Made by a program: the position numbers and the translations under genes. From Alphaproteobacteria bacterium (GTDB lineage Bacteria; Pseudomonadota; Alphaproteobacteria; Rhizobiales; Xanthobacteraceae): a DNA stretch of 59,495 nt. The notes beneath the pieces are model-generated. The model made no database searches, was not told where the DNA came from, and saw only the letters and a list, made by a program, of their open reading frames with translations. Positions 39,488 through 49,130 of this stretch are shown one piece after another; the first letter of the stretch is position 1, and each line of letters begins with the position of its first letter. The stretch is from assembly GCA_026400395.1 (NCBI GenBank), contig JAPLPD010000154.1, forward strand, positions 13,545-73,039, written 5' to 3'.

Positions 39488-40408
39488 CTATTTGAAATAC
39501 TCGATCAGCGCCTTCGCAGTCGCCACTGGATTCTCTTCCGGAATGTAGTGCCCGCTGTCGATGGCAAAGCCGCGCACATCGGTCGCCCATTCGCGCCAGG
39601 TCGCCAGCGGATCGGCCTCCGCCTCGCTCGGAATGCCGGCGGAGCCCCACAGCGCCAGCATCGGACAGGTGATCTTGCGGCCCGCCACGCGGTCGGCCTC
39701 GTCATTGGCGAGGTCGGTGGTGCGCCCGGCACGGTAGTCCTCGCAGGTGGCGTGGACGCGCAGCGGGTCCTGGAAGAACGCGAGGTAGTGCGCGAGCGCC
39801 CGCCGATCGAACATCAGCGACTTCGACTTGGTGCCGGGCGCGGACTTGCGGTCCCAGAAGGCTAAGGGGTCGCGGCCGATCATCTCCTCGGGGAACGGCG
39901 CGGGCAGCGCCAGGAACGTCCAGTGCCAGATGCGAAAGGCGAGCTTCGCGTCGATGCCGTGCCACATGTTGTAGGTCGGCACGATGTCGAGCGTCGCCAG
40001 CCGGTCGAGACGGCCTGGATGATCGAGCGCAAGCCGATAGGTGACACGGCCGCCGCGGTCGTGGCCGGCCACGCGAAAGCGCACGTGGCCCAGTTTCTCC
40101 ATCACATCGATCATGGCGTTCGCCATCGAGCGCTTGTCGTAGGGCGCGTGCCCCTCGCCGGATTCCGGCACCGACGACCAGCCGTAGCCCGGCAGGTCGG
40201 GAATCACGAGGCTGAAATGTTCGGCGAGCGCCGGGGCTACCGCGTGCCACATCACGTTGGTCTGGGCATAGCCGTGCAGCAGCAGAAGCGGCGGCCCGTT
40301 GCCGCCGCTTCGCGCGAAGATCTTCCCCGCGGATGTGTCGATCCAATGCGACTGGTAGCCGGGAAATAAATCAGCAAGGTCGGGCATGCCACCATCAGAC
40401 CGCGCCAT
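39488..40408 (-). CDS. Alpha/beta hydrolase, fluoroacetate dehalogenase-like
   Basis: 306 residues. The nucleophile is an Asp, not Ser, in the elbow FRVAGHDRGGRVTYRLALDH (Asp117, with Arg118 and Arg121 following), and the general-base His is in AIDSGHYIPEE near residue 288. LLLLHGYAQTNVMWH gives the oxyanion region, and FRIWHWTFLALPAPFPEEM carries the His-Trp pair that in fluoroacetate dehalogenases holds the halide. Together with DIVPTYNMW this resembles the enzyme known from Rhodopseudomonas. Epoxide hydrolase is the main alternative. It lies 11 bases after purD on the same strand. The start at 40408 (MARSDGG) is uncertain; 40387 is possible. Confidence 0.8.
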   Translation of the reverse strand: MARSDGGMPDLADLFPGYQSHWIDTSAGKIFARSGGNGPPLLLLHGYAQTNVMWHAVAPALAEHFSLVIPDLPGYGWSSVPESGEGHAPYDKRSMANAMIDVMEKLGHVRFRVAGHDRGGRVTYRLALDHPGRLDRLATLDIVPTYNMWHGIDAKLAFRIWHWTFLALPAPFPEEMIGRDPLAFWDRKSAPGTKSKSLMFDRRALAHYLAFFQDPLRVHATCEDYRAGRTTDLANDEADRVAGRKITCPMLALWGSAGIPSEAEADPLATWREWATDVRGFAIDSGHYIPEENPVATAKALIEYFK

Positions 40409-40419
40409 GGCCCCGCCGG

Positions 40420-41703
40420 TCAACCGCCGCTCTTCTCGCGCTTCACCGCCTGCCAGCCGATATCGCGGCGGCAAAACCCCTCGGGCCACTCGATGCGGTC
40501 GATCGCCAGGTAGGCCCGCGCCTGGGCTTCGGTAACAGTCTTTGCCAGCGCCGAGACGTTGAGCACACGACCGCCGTTTGCGAGGATTTTGTTGCCATCG
40601 GCTTTGGTGCCGGCGTGGAAAATCTCCACGCCTTCGATTTCGGCCGCGGCGTCCAGGCCCCCGATCACCGAGCCGCGCTTGTATTCGCCGGGATAGCCGT
40701 TAGCCGCCATCACCACGGTCAGCGCCGAATCCGGATACCAGCGCAGGTCGAAGCTCTTGAGCTGTCCGTCACGCGAGGCGATCAGCGCCGGCAGCAGGTC
40801 CGACATCAGCCGCAACATGAGCACCTGCGTTTCGGGATCGCCGAAGCGGGCGTTGTATTCGATCAGCTTGGGCCCATCCTTGGTGATCATCAGACCGGCG
40901 AACAGCACGCCTTTGTAAGGCGCACCCATCGCCTTCATGGCGCGCAGCGTCGGCACGATGATCTCGGCCATCGTTCGCGCGGTGATCTCCGCCGTCATCA
41001 CCGGAGCGGGCGAATAGGCTCCCATGCCGCCGGTGTTGGGGCCCATATCGCCGTCGCCGACGCGCTTGTGGTCCTGCGCCGAAGCGAGCGGACTCGCGGT
41101 CTCGCCATCGCACAGCGCGAAGAACGACGCCTCCTCGCCCACCATGAACTCTTCGACGACGACCTCCGCGCCGGCGGCGCCCAGCCCGCCCTCGAACATC
41201 ATGTCGATGGCGGCCTCCGCCTCGGCCAAAGTCTGCGGAATGATGACGCCCTTGCCGGCCGCCAGGCCGTCCGCCTTGATCACGATCGGCATGCCCTGCC
41301 GGCGGACATAAGTCTTCGCCGGTTCCGCCGACGTGAACCGCTCGTACGCCGCGGTTGGGATATTGGCGGTGCGGCACAGATCCTTGGTGAAGCCCTTGGA
41401 ACCTTCCAGCCGCGCGGCGAGCTTGCTCGGACCGAACGTCTTGAAACCGGCGGCTTCCAGGTCGTCGACGATGCCCGCGACCAGCGGCGCCTCCGGCCCG
41501 ACCACGACGAAATCGATACGATTCGCCCGGCAGAACGCGATCACCGCCGCGTGGTCTGCGATGTCCAGCGCCACACATTCGGCCTCGCGGGCGATGCCGG
41601 CGTTGCCTGGCGCACACACCAGACGGTCGGTCAGCGGACTTGCGGCGAGCTTCCAGGCCAGCGCGTGTTCGCGCCCGCCCGAGCCGAGGAGGAGAATGTT
41701 CAT
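40420..41703 (-). CDS. purD: Phosphoribosylamine--glycine ligase
   Basis: Second step of purine synthesis, ATP-grasp enzyme. The 427-residue protein has the N-terminal [20 protein letters not shown], the nucleotide-binding region [40 protein letters not shown] (signature loop) and [20 protein letters not shown] (metal-binding). Length and motifs are standard. It is first in a minus-strand unit with the hydrolase and the cupin-like gene. It is divergent from the Cys-rich protein gene. Confidence 0.97.
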   Translation of the reverse strand: MNILLLGSGGREHALAWKLAASPLTDRLVCAPGNAGIAREAECVALDIADHAAVIAFCRANRIDFVVVGPEAPLVAGIVDDLEAAGFKTFGPSKLAARLEGSKGFTKDLCRTANIPTAAYERFTSAEPAKTYVRRQGMPIVIKADGLAAGKGVIIPQTLAEAEAAIDMMFEGGLGAAGAEVVVEEFMVGEEASFFALCDGETASPLASAQDHKRVGDGDMGPNTGGMGAYSPAPVMTAEITARTMAEIIVPTLRAMKAMGAPYKGVLFAGLMITKDGPKLIEYNARFGDPETQVLMLRLMSDLLPALIASRDGQLKSFDLRWYPDSALTVVMAANGYPGEYKRGSVIGGLDAAAEIEGVEIFHAGTKADGNKILANGGRVLNVSALAKTVTEAQARAYLAIDRIEWPEGFCRRDIGWQAVKREKSGG

Positions 41704-41828
41704 GCCGAGAAAGGATTAGCACGGGCGAAAGCCGGCGGAACTTGTCCTGTCCCCGTCCATCCACAGCGTCCACACCCACCTCGACGCGCCGCCCCCGTCG
41801 TGGTTTGCTCGGGTCTATGAGAGTGGCC

Positions 41829-42167
41829 ATGAAAACCCTGTCGCTGGTGCTGCTGTTTGTCCTGGGCCTTGCCGCGCAGGTGATCGCCAGCGACTACACC
41901 CTAGAAAACCGGCCCGAGGTCGTGTTCAAGGGTCGCATCGTCCACCAGACGCCCTACCCACAAAGCAAGCGCTCAGCCGCCGTCTGGGCGTCCGACGCCT
42001 GCTGGCGCGATTGCAGCGCGACCTGCACGTGGAAGATGGAAACCTGCGTCCGCTCGGGTGTGAGCGCGGATGCCTGCCGGCCGCATCTTGACGGTTGCGA
42101 CCGCTCCTGCCAGCGATCCTGCCGCGGCGCCTCGGCCGGTCCGCTGGTCGGGTTCCTCGATTTCTAA
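41829..42167 (+). CDS. Cys-rich exported hypothetical protein
   Basis: 112 residues. A signal peptide (SLVLLFVLGLAAQVIASDYT) is followed by YTLENRPEVVFKGRIVHQTP and a Cys-rich domain with regular spacing: ASDACWRDCSATCTW, METCVRSGVSADACRP and GCDRSCQRSC. The nine Cys suggest disulfides in the periplasm, and the CxxxC pattern is repeated. No family is recognised. ATG 41829 has a GAGAG site just before it; ATG 41817 lies 4 codons upstream. Confidence 0.65.
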   Translation: MKTLSLVLLFVLGLAAQVIASDYTLENRPEVVFKGRIVHQTPYPQSKRSAAVWASDACWRDCSATCTWKMETCVRSGVSADACRPHLDGCDRSCQRSCRGASAGPLVGFLDF

Positions 42168-42216
42168 GCCACGCCGCCGTACCGGGACGGTCCGCGGCTG
42201 CTAGGCCCTCGTCCTG

Positions 42217-43476
42217 ATGTTCGAAAAGATCGCCGCCCGCTTTCGCGCAAGCGACACCGATTTCCGCCTGCTCGTGCCGCTGCTGATCACCACCATGCTG
42301 GTGCAGCTCGTCACCTCGATGGTGCGCGTCACCACGTCCTACCGCGCTGTCGAACTCAACCTGTCGATCGTCTGGCTCGGCCTGATCGCCGCCACCTTCG
42401 CCATCTGCCCGATCCTGATCGCGGTCCGCATCGGCCGCGAAATCGACCGCGGCTACGATGTTCAAACCACTTGGATTGGCGGCGGCATTTTCGCGGTCGC
42501 CTGCGCCAGTTTCGCGTTCGCCGCCTCGCCCGCCGCGCTGCTGGTCGCATCCGCGGTGATGGGCACCGGCCACATCATGCTGATGGCGAGCCAGCAGATG
42601 CTGTGCGTGCGCGCCGCCGGCCCACGCACCCTCGAATCGGTGTTCGGCAATTACATGGTGTCCGGCGCCATCGGCCAAGGCGCCGGCCCCTACGTGGTTG
42701 GCTGGTACGGCGGCGCCGCCGCGGTGCCGCCGACTCATGTGCTCTTCGTCGTGGCTGCGATCGCCGCGGCACTGTCCTTCGCGGTGGCGTTCGCCATGCG
42801 GCCAGGCCCGAACAAGCCGCTGGCGGCCGGCGGCAGCGATCTCGTTCCGATCAGCCAGATCGTCCGCATCCCCGGACTGCTCGGTATCGTGCTGGCGGGC
42901 GTGGTCCTGGTGTCTGCCTCCGACATCATCCTGATCTACGTTCCGCTGCTCGGCGCCGAGCGCAATATCCACGTGCACGACGTCGGCCTCCTGCTCACGG
43001 TGCGGGCTGCGTTCTCGATGATTGCCCGCGTGTTCTACGCCCGCATGGTTCATGTCTTCGGCCACTGGCCACTGATGATCTCCAGCACCTTCTTCTGCGG
43101 CCTGAGCTACGCCGCTTTCGCCGCCCCGCTGCCGTTGTGGGCGATGCACATGGCGATCGCGGTGATGGGATTCTCGTTCGGACTGGCGACCACACTCAGC
43201 ATCACCATCGTGGTGGAAATGACCAGCGCCGGCGCGCGCGGCACCACCAACTCGCTCCGCATCATGAGCAACCGGGTTGGCCAGTTCGCGCTGCCGTTCG
43301 GCGCGGGCCTCGTCGCCGCCGCGGCCAGACTCCCGGGCCCTTTTTTTCGTCCTGGCCGCCGCCATCGCCGCGTCGGCCGGCGCGATGCTGTGGAAGCGGC
43401 CCGCCAAGTGACCGCGCCGCCGCGCACACCCGGCATCGGCGACGTTCACCATATCCATTTAGGTAAATACCACTGA
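42217..43476 (+). CDS. Major-facilitator-superfamily transporter with frameshifted C-terminus
   Basis: Twelve-helix MFS protein; helices start at LVPLLITTMLVQLVTSMV and motif A-like residues are at IAVRIGREIDRGYDV. The current frame ends with 53 residues of atypical Arg-rich sequence after LVAAAARLPGPFF. At 43341-43347 there is a run of seven T. With six T the frame would read PFFVLAAAIAASAGAMLWKR and stop at 43411, a normal last helix and tail. So either a one-base slip in the DNA or a sequencing error has replaced the last helix. The substrate is unknown. The start is ATG 42217. Confidence 0.75.
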   Translation: MFEKIAARFRASDTDFRLLVPLLITTMLVQLVTSMVRVTTSYRAVELNLSIVWLGLIAATFAICPILIAVRIGREIDRGYDVQTTWIGGGIFAVACASFAFAASPAALLVASAVMGTGHIMLMASQQMLCVRAAGPRTLESVFGNYMVSGAIGQGAGPYVVGWYGGAAAVPPTHVLFVVAAIAAALSFAVAFAMRPGPNKPLAAGGSDLVPISQIVRIPGLLGIVLAGVVLVSASDIILIYVPLLGAERNIHVHDVGLLLTVRAAFSMIARVFYARMVHVFGHWPLMISSTFFCGLSYAAFAAPLPLWAMHMAIAVMGFSFGLATTLSITIVVEMTSAGARGTTNSLRIMSNRVGQFALPFGAGLVAAAARLPGPFFRPGRRHRRVGRRDAVEAARQVTAPPRTPGIGDVHHIHLGKYH

Positions 43477-43601
43477 GCCGTACGGAACTCGCTCCGGACA
43501 CGGCATTGTTCCGCATCGGGCAACCTGGACACATCCGCGCCCGGGTCGCGGACCGTTGCAGGTAAGACGACCGTGATTTCATCCGGAACGGCGATCGAGA
43601 C

Positions 43602-44389
43602 ATGCTGAGATATTTTCTCGCCACAGGCGCGGCAATCGCCGTCGCGGCGGCCGTCGCCTATGGGTCGCTGCTGGCGTTGAGCAAGGAATGCTCGACCGAC
43701 ATCGCCCCGCCGAAGGTTGTCAACCAACGGAGCCCCACCAACGGCGCAGGTGCCGCCCGGCCAGGAATACCGGCGGCGTCCCTCCCGTTGGAGTCACCCG
43801 ACAAGGATCAAACCAAGGTCAGCGCGGCCGAATGGACACACCGGTTTGTCTGCGGCATCCAGGCCGGCGAATTCGCTATCGCCGCCATCGGCTTCTTCCT
43901 GGCCTTGCTGGCCGGCCTGTTGTTGCGGGCCATCCACCACGTTTGGATCGCCACGACGCCGCGGCCTATGCCGAAGGCCATATCGGAATTCGCAACGTCG
44001 GCCATCTGCCGGCCCGGAAGGTGCGCTGGTTCATTGAGGTCACCCCCAGTTCGGACGGCAAGCGCGTGCATTTCCCGTTCGGTCCGCTGACCGGCAACAA
44101 TGTCGTCCACGCAACGTCGGAAATGCGGCAGTGCGGACGCGTGGCGATATCGCGCCAGGAGTTCCAGAATTTCGCCGAGAACAATCTTTGGATCTACGTC
44201 TGGGGCACGGTTCGCTACGACGACGGCTTTGGCAACGACCGCTACAGCAACTTTTGCCATCGTTACGACACCAAGGGATTTACCTCCCGGACGCCGACGC
44301 TTTCGTTCGAGCAGACCTCGCAGCTCGGCCGGGCCACGATCGCGGCCGAGGCCGCGACCTATCATCAGAGCGGCAACGAAGCGGATTGA
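43602..44389 (+). pseudogene. Two-helix membrane protein, family A paralogue, frameshifted
   Basis: Related to the intact gene at 29472-30326. The first frame (from ATG 43602) has an N-terminal helix (FLATGAAIAVAAAVAYGSLL) and a second (AIAAIGFFLALLAGLLLRAI), then loses sense after 43940. The second frame (to stop at 44389) resumes with AAAYAEGHIGIRNVGHLPAR, KVRWFIEV, LWIYVWGTVRYDDGFG and SNFCHRYDTKGF. In the paralogue about 33 residues separate the second helix from the beta domain; here only about 14 would fit, so a small deletion with frameshift is likely. The loss of the linker would uncouple the two halves. Confidence 0.65.
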
Positions 44390-44446
44390 GGCTCCCAGGC
44401 CCAATTCGATTGTGAACGCGCGCCTCGATTCGCTATGGTTCGGCTC

Positions 44447-45973
44447 ATGAACGAGTCGCGCGCCAACATCGCCGAACTGACCGTCTCCGAGCTGTCGGCG
44501 TCGCTCAAGCGCACCGTCGAGGACGCCTACGGCTACGTGCGCGTGCGCGGCGAAATCTCCGGCTACAAGGGGCCGCACTCATCCGGCCACTGCTACTTCG
44601 CGCTCAAGGACCAGACCGCCAAGATCGATGGCGTGATCTGGAAGGGCGTGTTCGGCCGCATGCGGATGAAGCCCGAAGAAGGCATGGAGGTCATCGTCAC
44701 CGGCAAGCTGACGACGTACCCCAACCGCTCCAGCTACCAGATCGTGGTCGAGACTTTGGAGCCCGCGGGCCTCGGCGCGCTGATGGCGCTGCTCGAGGAG
44801 CGCAGGCGCAAGCTCACCGCCGAGGGCCTGTTCGACGAAGCGCGAAAGCAACTTCTGCCGTTCCTTCCCGAAGTGATCGGCGTCGTCACCTCGCCGACCG
44901 GCGCCGTGATCCGCGATATCCTGCACCGTCTTGCCGACCGCTTCCCGCGCCATGTCATCGTCTGGCCGGTGAAGGTGCAGGGCGACGGCTCGGCCGAGCA
45001 GATCGCCGCCGCCATCCGCGGCTTCAACGCGCTGCCAGAGGGTGGGCGCATCCGCCGGCCCGACCTGATCATCGTCGCGCGCGGCGGCGGTTCGCTGGAG
45101 GACCTGTGGTCGTTCAACGAGGAGATCGTAGTCCGCGCCGCGGCCGAGAGCATGATCCCGCTGATTTCCGCGGTTGGCCACGAGACCGACGTGACCCTGA
45201 TCGATTTTGCCTCCGACAAGCGCGCGCCGACGCCAACCGCCGCCGCCGAGATGGCGGTGCCGGTGCGTGCCGACCTGATCGCCGAACTGATGAGCAAAGC
45301 CCGCCGGGCGCTTGCCTGCTGGCAGCGCTCTCAGGACCACCGCCGGACTGAATTGCGCGCCGCCTCGCGTGCGCTGCCAAATGCCGAGGAGTTGCTGGCA
45401 ATCCCGCGCCAGCGCCTCGACGGCTGCGCCGAGCGGCTGCCGCGGGCGCTGCGCGCCAACGCGCAGATTCACCACACGCAGTTTTCCCGGGTCGCCGGGC
45501 GGCTCGCGCCGCAGCTTCTGCGCGGCACCGTCGAGCGCCGCCGGCTGCGCCTCGATGCCTGCACCCACCGGCTGGGCACCGCGCTCAAGACCTACCGGCT
45601 GACGCATCTGACCCGGATCGAGCGCGCCCGCGACCGCGTCACGGCGTTCGCCGAACGCGCCGAGCGTGCCGCCTGGACGGCGCTCGAAAACCGGGCATCC
45701 CGGCTTGATCGCGCCGGCCAATTGCTGGCCGCGTTCTCCTATCGCGGCGTGCTGTCGCGCGGCTTCGCGCTGGTCCGCGACGACGCCGATCGGCCGTTGC
45801 GTTCGACCGCCTCGGTGCAGCCGGGCATGAAGCTCAGCATCGAGTTCTCCGACGGCCGCGTAGGAGCTTCGGCGGAGGGCAGTACGCCCATCACAGCGAG
45901 CCCGCCGTTCAGCATCCGCCGGCGGAGGCGCGGCGGCGGTGGCGATCCGGGTCAGGGAAGCCTGTTCGGCTGA
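44447..45973 (+). CDS. xseA: Exodeoxyribonuclease VII large subunit
   Basis: Single-strand exonuclease subunit. The 508-residue protein has the N-terminal OB fold ([28 protein letters not shown]), the catalytic region ([65 protein letters not shown]) and the long coiled coil of about 200 residues rich in Arg/Leu. The C-terminus ends in DPGQGSLFG. Two ATGs (44435, 44447) are in frame; the second is taken. The small subunit xseB is not in the window. Confidence 0.96.
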   Translation: MNESRANIAELTVSELSASLKRTVEDAYGYVRVRGEISGYKGPHSSGHCYFALKDQTAKIDGVIWKGVFGRMRMKPEEGMEVIVTGKLTTYPNRSSYQIVVETLEPAGLGALMALLEERRRKLTAEGLFDEARKQLLPFLPEVIGVVTSPTGAVIRDILHRLADRFPRHVIVWPVKVQGDGSAEQIAAAIRGFNALPEGGRIRRPDLIIVARGGGSLEDLWSFNEEIVVRAAAESMIPLISAVGHETDVTLIDFASDKRAPTPTAAAEMAVPVRADLIAELMSKARRALACWQRSQDHRRTELRAASRALPNAEELLAIPRQRLDGCAERLPRALRANAQIHHTQFSRVAGRLAPQLLRGTVERRRLRLDACTHRLGTALKTYRLTHLTRIERARDRVTAFAERAERAAWTALENRASRLDRAGQLLAAFSYRGVLSRGFALVRDDADRPLRSTASVQPGMKLSIEFSDGRVGASAEGSTPITASPPFSIRRRRRGGGGDPGQGSLFG

Positions 45974-46019
45974 TCGAAAGCGATGTGCTAACTTCTTCCC
46001 GCTTGCGGGGAGGTGGTAC

Positions 46020-47387
46020 GTGGCAACGCCGGGTGAACCTGACAAAGCCGAACTGTTCGGCCATCCGCGCGGCCTGACCTATCTTTTCACCACCGAGATG
46101 TGGGAGCGCTTCTCCTACTACGGGATGAAGGCGCTGCTCGTCCTCTACATGGTGAAGTACCTGCTGCTGCCCGAGCACATGCAGTCGGTGCTGGGGCTTG
46201 CATCGTTGCGCGCGGGGCTCGAAGCGATATTCGGCCCGCTCGAAATCCAGCCGCTGTCCTCGCACATCTACGGGCTCTATACCGGCCTCGTCTATCTCAC
46301 GCCCGTGCTCGGCGGCTATCTCGCCGACCGCGTGCTCGGCCAGCGCCGCATGGTGGTGGTCGGCGCGACGCTGATGGCGGTCGGCCATTTCATGATGGCG
46401 TTCGAGCCGCTGTTTTTGTTCGCGCTGCTGGTGCTCATTTTCGGCAATGGTGCCTTCAAGCCGAATATCTCGACCCAGGTCGGCACGCTCTACGCGCCCG
46501 GCGATCCGCGCCGCGACCGCGCCTTCTCGATCTTCTACGTCGGCATCAACCTCGGCGCGTTCCTCGCACCGCTGATTTGCGGTACGCTCGGCGAGGAGAT
46601 CGGCTGGCATTACGGATTTGGCGCCGCCGGCATTGGCATGGCCATCGGACTCGCGACTTATCTGTATGCCACGCGGACGCTGCCGCCCGACGTGCGCAGC
46701 CGCCTCCTCGCGGAGGGTCCGGCGCAACCGTTCGGGCGCGATGAATGGCGGGCGCTTGGCGCGCTCGTTGTGCTGGCGCTGCCGGTAACGTTCTTCTGGG
46801 CGACCTACGAGCAGCAGGGTAACACCATCGCGCTGTGGGCCGACGGCTTCACCGACCGCGGCATCAACCTGCTGATATGGAGCGGGCAGATTCCCGTTAC
46901 CTGGTTCCAGGCGGTCAACCCGTTCATGATTTTCGCCTTCACGCCGCTGGTACTCACCCTGTGGAAGCGTCAGGCGGCGCGCGGCCGCGAGCCGTCCAGT
47001 GTGCTGAAGATGGCGTATGGCTGTTTCGGCAACGCCGCAGCCAGCCTGATCCTGTTCGCGGCGGCGTATTTCGCCGGCGGCGGCAAGGCGAGCTGGCTGT
47101 GGTTGATGGCATATTTCGCGGTGCTCACCGTGGGCGAGCTTTACTTTTCGCCGGTCAGTCTCTCGCTGGTCACCAAAGTGGCGCCGGCCCGCGCCATCTC
47201 GATGATGATGGGCGTGTGGCTATCGACAAGCTTCACCGGCGGGTTCCTGGCGGGTTATCTCGGCAGCCTGTGGTCGGGGATGGCGAAAGCCTCGTTCTTC
47301 CTGATGCTCGCCGTGATTGCAGCCCTGGCGGGCGTCGTCATTCTGGCCTTCGTTCGCCCGTTGAAGCCGATCCTCCGCGGGCAGTAG
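46020..47387 (+). CDS. POT-family proton-dependent oligopeptide transporter
   Basis: 455 residues, MFS-type with about 12-14 helices. The ExxERFxYY motif is present at residues 26-34 (EMWERFSYYGM), together with VYLTPVLGGYLADRVLGQRR and GNGAFKPNISTQVGTLY, all signatures of the POT (PTR2) family of di- and tripeptide symporters. The start is GTG 46020, with GGGGAGG about 7 bases upstream. It is 47 bases after xseA and may be read from its own promoter. The exact peptide range cannot be predicted. Confidence 0.92.
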   Translation: MATPGEPDKAELFGHPRGLTYLFTTEMWERFSYYGMKALLVLYMVKYLLLPEHMQSVLGLASLRAGLEAIFGPLEIQPLSSHIYGLYTGLVYLTPVLGGYLADRVLGQRRMVVVGATLMAVGHFMMAFEPLFLFALLVLIFGNGAFKPNISTQVGTLYAPGDPRRDRAFSIFYVGINLGAFLAPLICGTLGEEIGWHYGFGAAGIGMAIGLATYLYATRTLPPDVRSRLLAEGPAQPFGRDEWRALGALVVLALPVTFFWATYEQQGNTIALWADGFTDRGINLLIWSGQIPVTWFQAVNPFMIFAFTPLVLTLWKRQAARGREPSSVLKMAYGCFGNAAASLILFAAAYFAGGGKASWLWLMAYFAVLTVGELYFSPVSLSLVTKVAPARAISMMMGVWLSTSFTGGFLAGYLGSLWSGMAKASFFLMLAVIAALAGVVILAFVRPLKPILRGQ

Positions 47388-47420
47388 TATCCCGGCGCAC
47401 CGAAACGGGAGGACTGCCCA

Positions 47421-48107
47421 GTGAAGATCGTCGACCTGAGCCGCGAGCTCTACCACCGCACCCCGAGCTATCCGGGTCAGCCTCCCATCATCCACGGCGT
47501 GTGGAAGACCCACGACGAGGCGTTTGCCGATTCCGGCAACATCCAGGGCAACAGCGTGATGTTCTTCTCGATGCCGGACCACGGCGGCACCCACATGGAT
47601 GCGCCGCGCCACTTCGGCAAGGAAGGCACGCCGATCAACGAATACCCGCTGGAAAACTGCATCGTCCCCGGCATCTGCATCGACCTGCGCCACATCGCGC
47701 CGAAGGCCGAATTCGGCCCGGCGGAGCTTGAAGCCGCGGTGAAGAAGTCCGGCGAGTCGGTGCCGAAGGGCGGCACGGTCCTGCTCTGCACCGGCCACCA
47801 CGATCGCACCTTTCCGAACAAGGAATACGCCACCGACAATTCGGGCATCAACGTCGCCGGCACCGAATGGCTCGCCAAGCAGGGCGTGGTTCACTTCGGC
47901 ATCGACTCGATGCGGCCCGGCCCCGAGGGCAAGGTGAACTCGCTGGTCCACAAAGCATGCCTCGAGTTGGACATCACCCACATCGAGAGCCTGTGCAATC
48001 TCGAAGCGTTGCTCGGCAAGGGCAAGTTCACCTTCATCGGCTTGCCGATGAAATGGCGCGGCGGCACCGGCTCACCGATCCGCGCGGTGGCGGTGTACGA
48101 CCTTTAG
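47421..48107 (+). CDS. Cyclase-family (KynB-like) metal-dependent hydrolase
   Basis: 228 residues of the cyclase/arylformamidase family. The metal motif is PDHGGTHMDAPRHF (His54, His58, Asp60, His64). LLCTGHHDRTFPNKEY and VHFGIDSMRPGPEG follow as in kynurenine-formamidase-like enzymes. It is longer than KynB and close to uncharacterised cyclase-family members such as isatin hydrolase, so the substrate is open. GTG 47421 follows GGGAGGACTGCCCA. It lies 33 bases after the POT gene on the same strand. Confidence 0.82.
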   Translation: MKIVDLSRELYHRTPSYPGQPPIIHGVWKTHDEAFADSGNIQGNSVMFFSMPDHGGTHMDAPRHFGKEGTPINEYPLENCIVPGICIDLRHIAPKAEFGPAELEAAVKKSGESVPKGGTVLLCTGHHDRTFPNKEYATDNSGINVAGTEWLAKQGVVHFGIDSMRPGPEGKVNSLVHKACLELDITHIESLCNLEALLGKGKFTFIGLPMKWRGGTGSPIRAVAVYDL

Positions 48108-48123
48108 GCCGCTTCAACCGCGC

Positions 48124-48966
48124 TCACTGCTCGAACCACTGCGGCACCCGCTTGATCGCATCGGCGCGGGCCGCCGGGTTTGTGCCGCTGTGGGCGCGAC
48201 CGGTGCCATCGACCGAGAAGGCAAGGCCGCTGCGCACCTGCAGCGGCCGGTTCGGATGGTCGAAATCGTGATGCGCGCCCGGATACACCTGGATCGCCAG
48301 CCGGGCGCTGCGGCCGCGCGCGCCCGCCACCATCTGCTGACAGGCCGCGGCCGAAGACCGGTCATCGGCGCGCCCGATCAGGATCAGCGTCGGCACCCGC
48401 GCGCTCCAGGCCGCGTTGCTCAGCCGCCGACAGCCCGGATAGAGCGCCACGGCGGAGCGGAAGTCCGGTCCCTCGGACGCCTGATGCGCCCTTGCGCGAA
48501 CCGCCCACAGCGCAGCAATCGCACCGCTCGACCAGCCAAGCAGCGATATCCGGTCGCCGGCGACCCACGATTGCGACTGCAGCCAGACCCGGGCCGCTTC
48601 CGCGTCGGCGACCCGCTCGCGATCGCTGCGGATCGAACGAGACTGCGCCGCGCATTGGCTGCCGGCTCCGCGCGATACGTTGCTGTCAGGAAACACCACC
48701 ACGTATCCGCTTTTCACCAGCCGCTCGCCCCAGTCGCGGTACCGGGTGCCGAACGAACCGCCGCGGTTGTTCAAGCCGCTGCAATTGTGCAAGGCGACCA
48801 CCGCCGGAAATGGACCCGGCCCCTCGGGCCGGAACAGCAGCACCTTGAGGCGGCCGCCCTCCTTCTGCGGGATCTCCATGGCTTCAGGACCGGCCGCGCC
48901 GAGCGCCAGGCCGGCCGAGGCCACCACGAATATCGCTGTCAAAAGGGCCAATCTGGAGCGAATCAT
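48124..48966 (-). CDS. Exported dienelactone-hydrolase-like alpha/beta hydrolase
   Basis: 280 residues with a signal peptide (RLALLTAIFVVASAGLALGA). The fold is dienelactone hydrolase/prolyl-oligopeptidase-like: PFPAVVALHNCSGLNN, the nucleophile elbow LLGWSSGAIAALW (Ser), ARVPTLILIGRADDRSSA (Asp) and YPGAHHDFDHPNRP (His). A periplasmic esterase is likely; the substrate is unknown. The start at 48966 is chosen because it opens the signal peptide; 49005 is upstream in frame. It is convergent with the cyclase-family gene, 16 bases apart. Confidence 0.78.
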   Translation of the reverse strand: MIRSRLALLTAIFVVASAGLALGAAGPEAMEIPQKEGGRLKVLLFRPEGPGPFPAVVALHNCSGLNNRGGSFGTRYRDWGERLVKSGYVVVFPDSNVSRGAGSQCAAQSRSIRSDRERVADAEAARVWLQSQSWVAGDRISLLGWSSGAIAALWAVRARAHQASEGPDFRSAVALYPGCRRLSNAAWSARVPTLILIGRADDRSSAAACQQMVAGARGRSARLAIQVYPGAHHDFDHPNRPLQVRSGLAFSVDGTGRAHSGTNPAARADAIKRVPQWFEQ

Positions 48967-49130
48967 TTTGGAAAAAGGCTGAAGCACACCATCGCAGATT
49001 ACCACGAGTTGCCAAAAGCCGGGCTGTCATGCGATGGCCAAGGACGGCTACCATACCCCCGGCGCGGCGACTATCTTGGAAAGCGAACACCGCCGCCGGT
49101 GTCTAGTCCGGCAAGTCACGGAGAGTTGCT

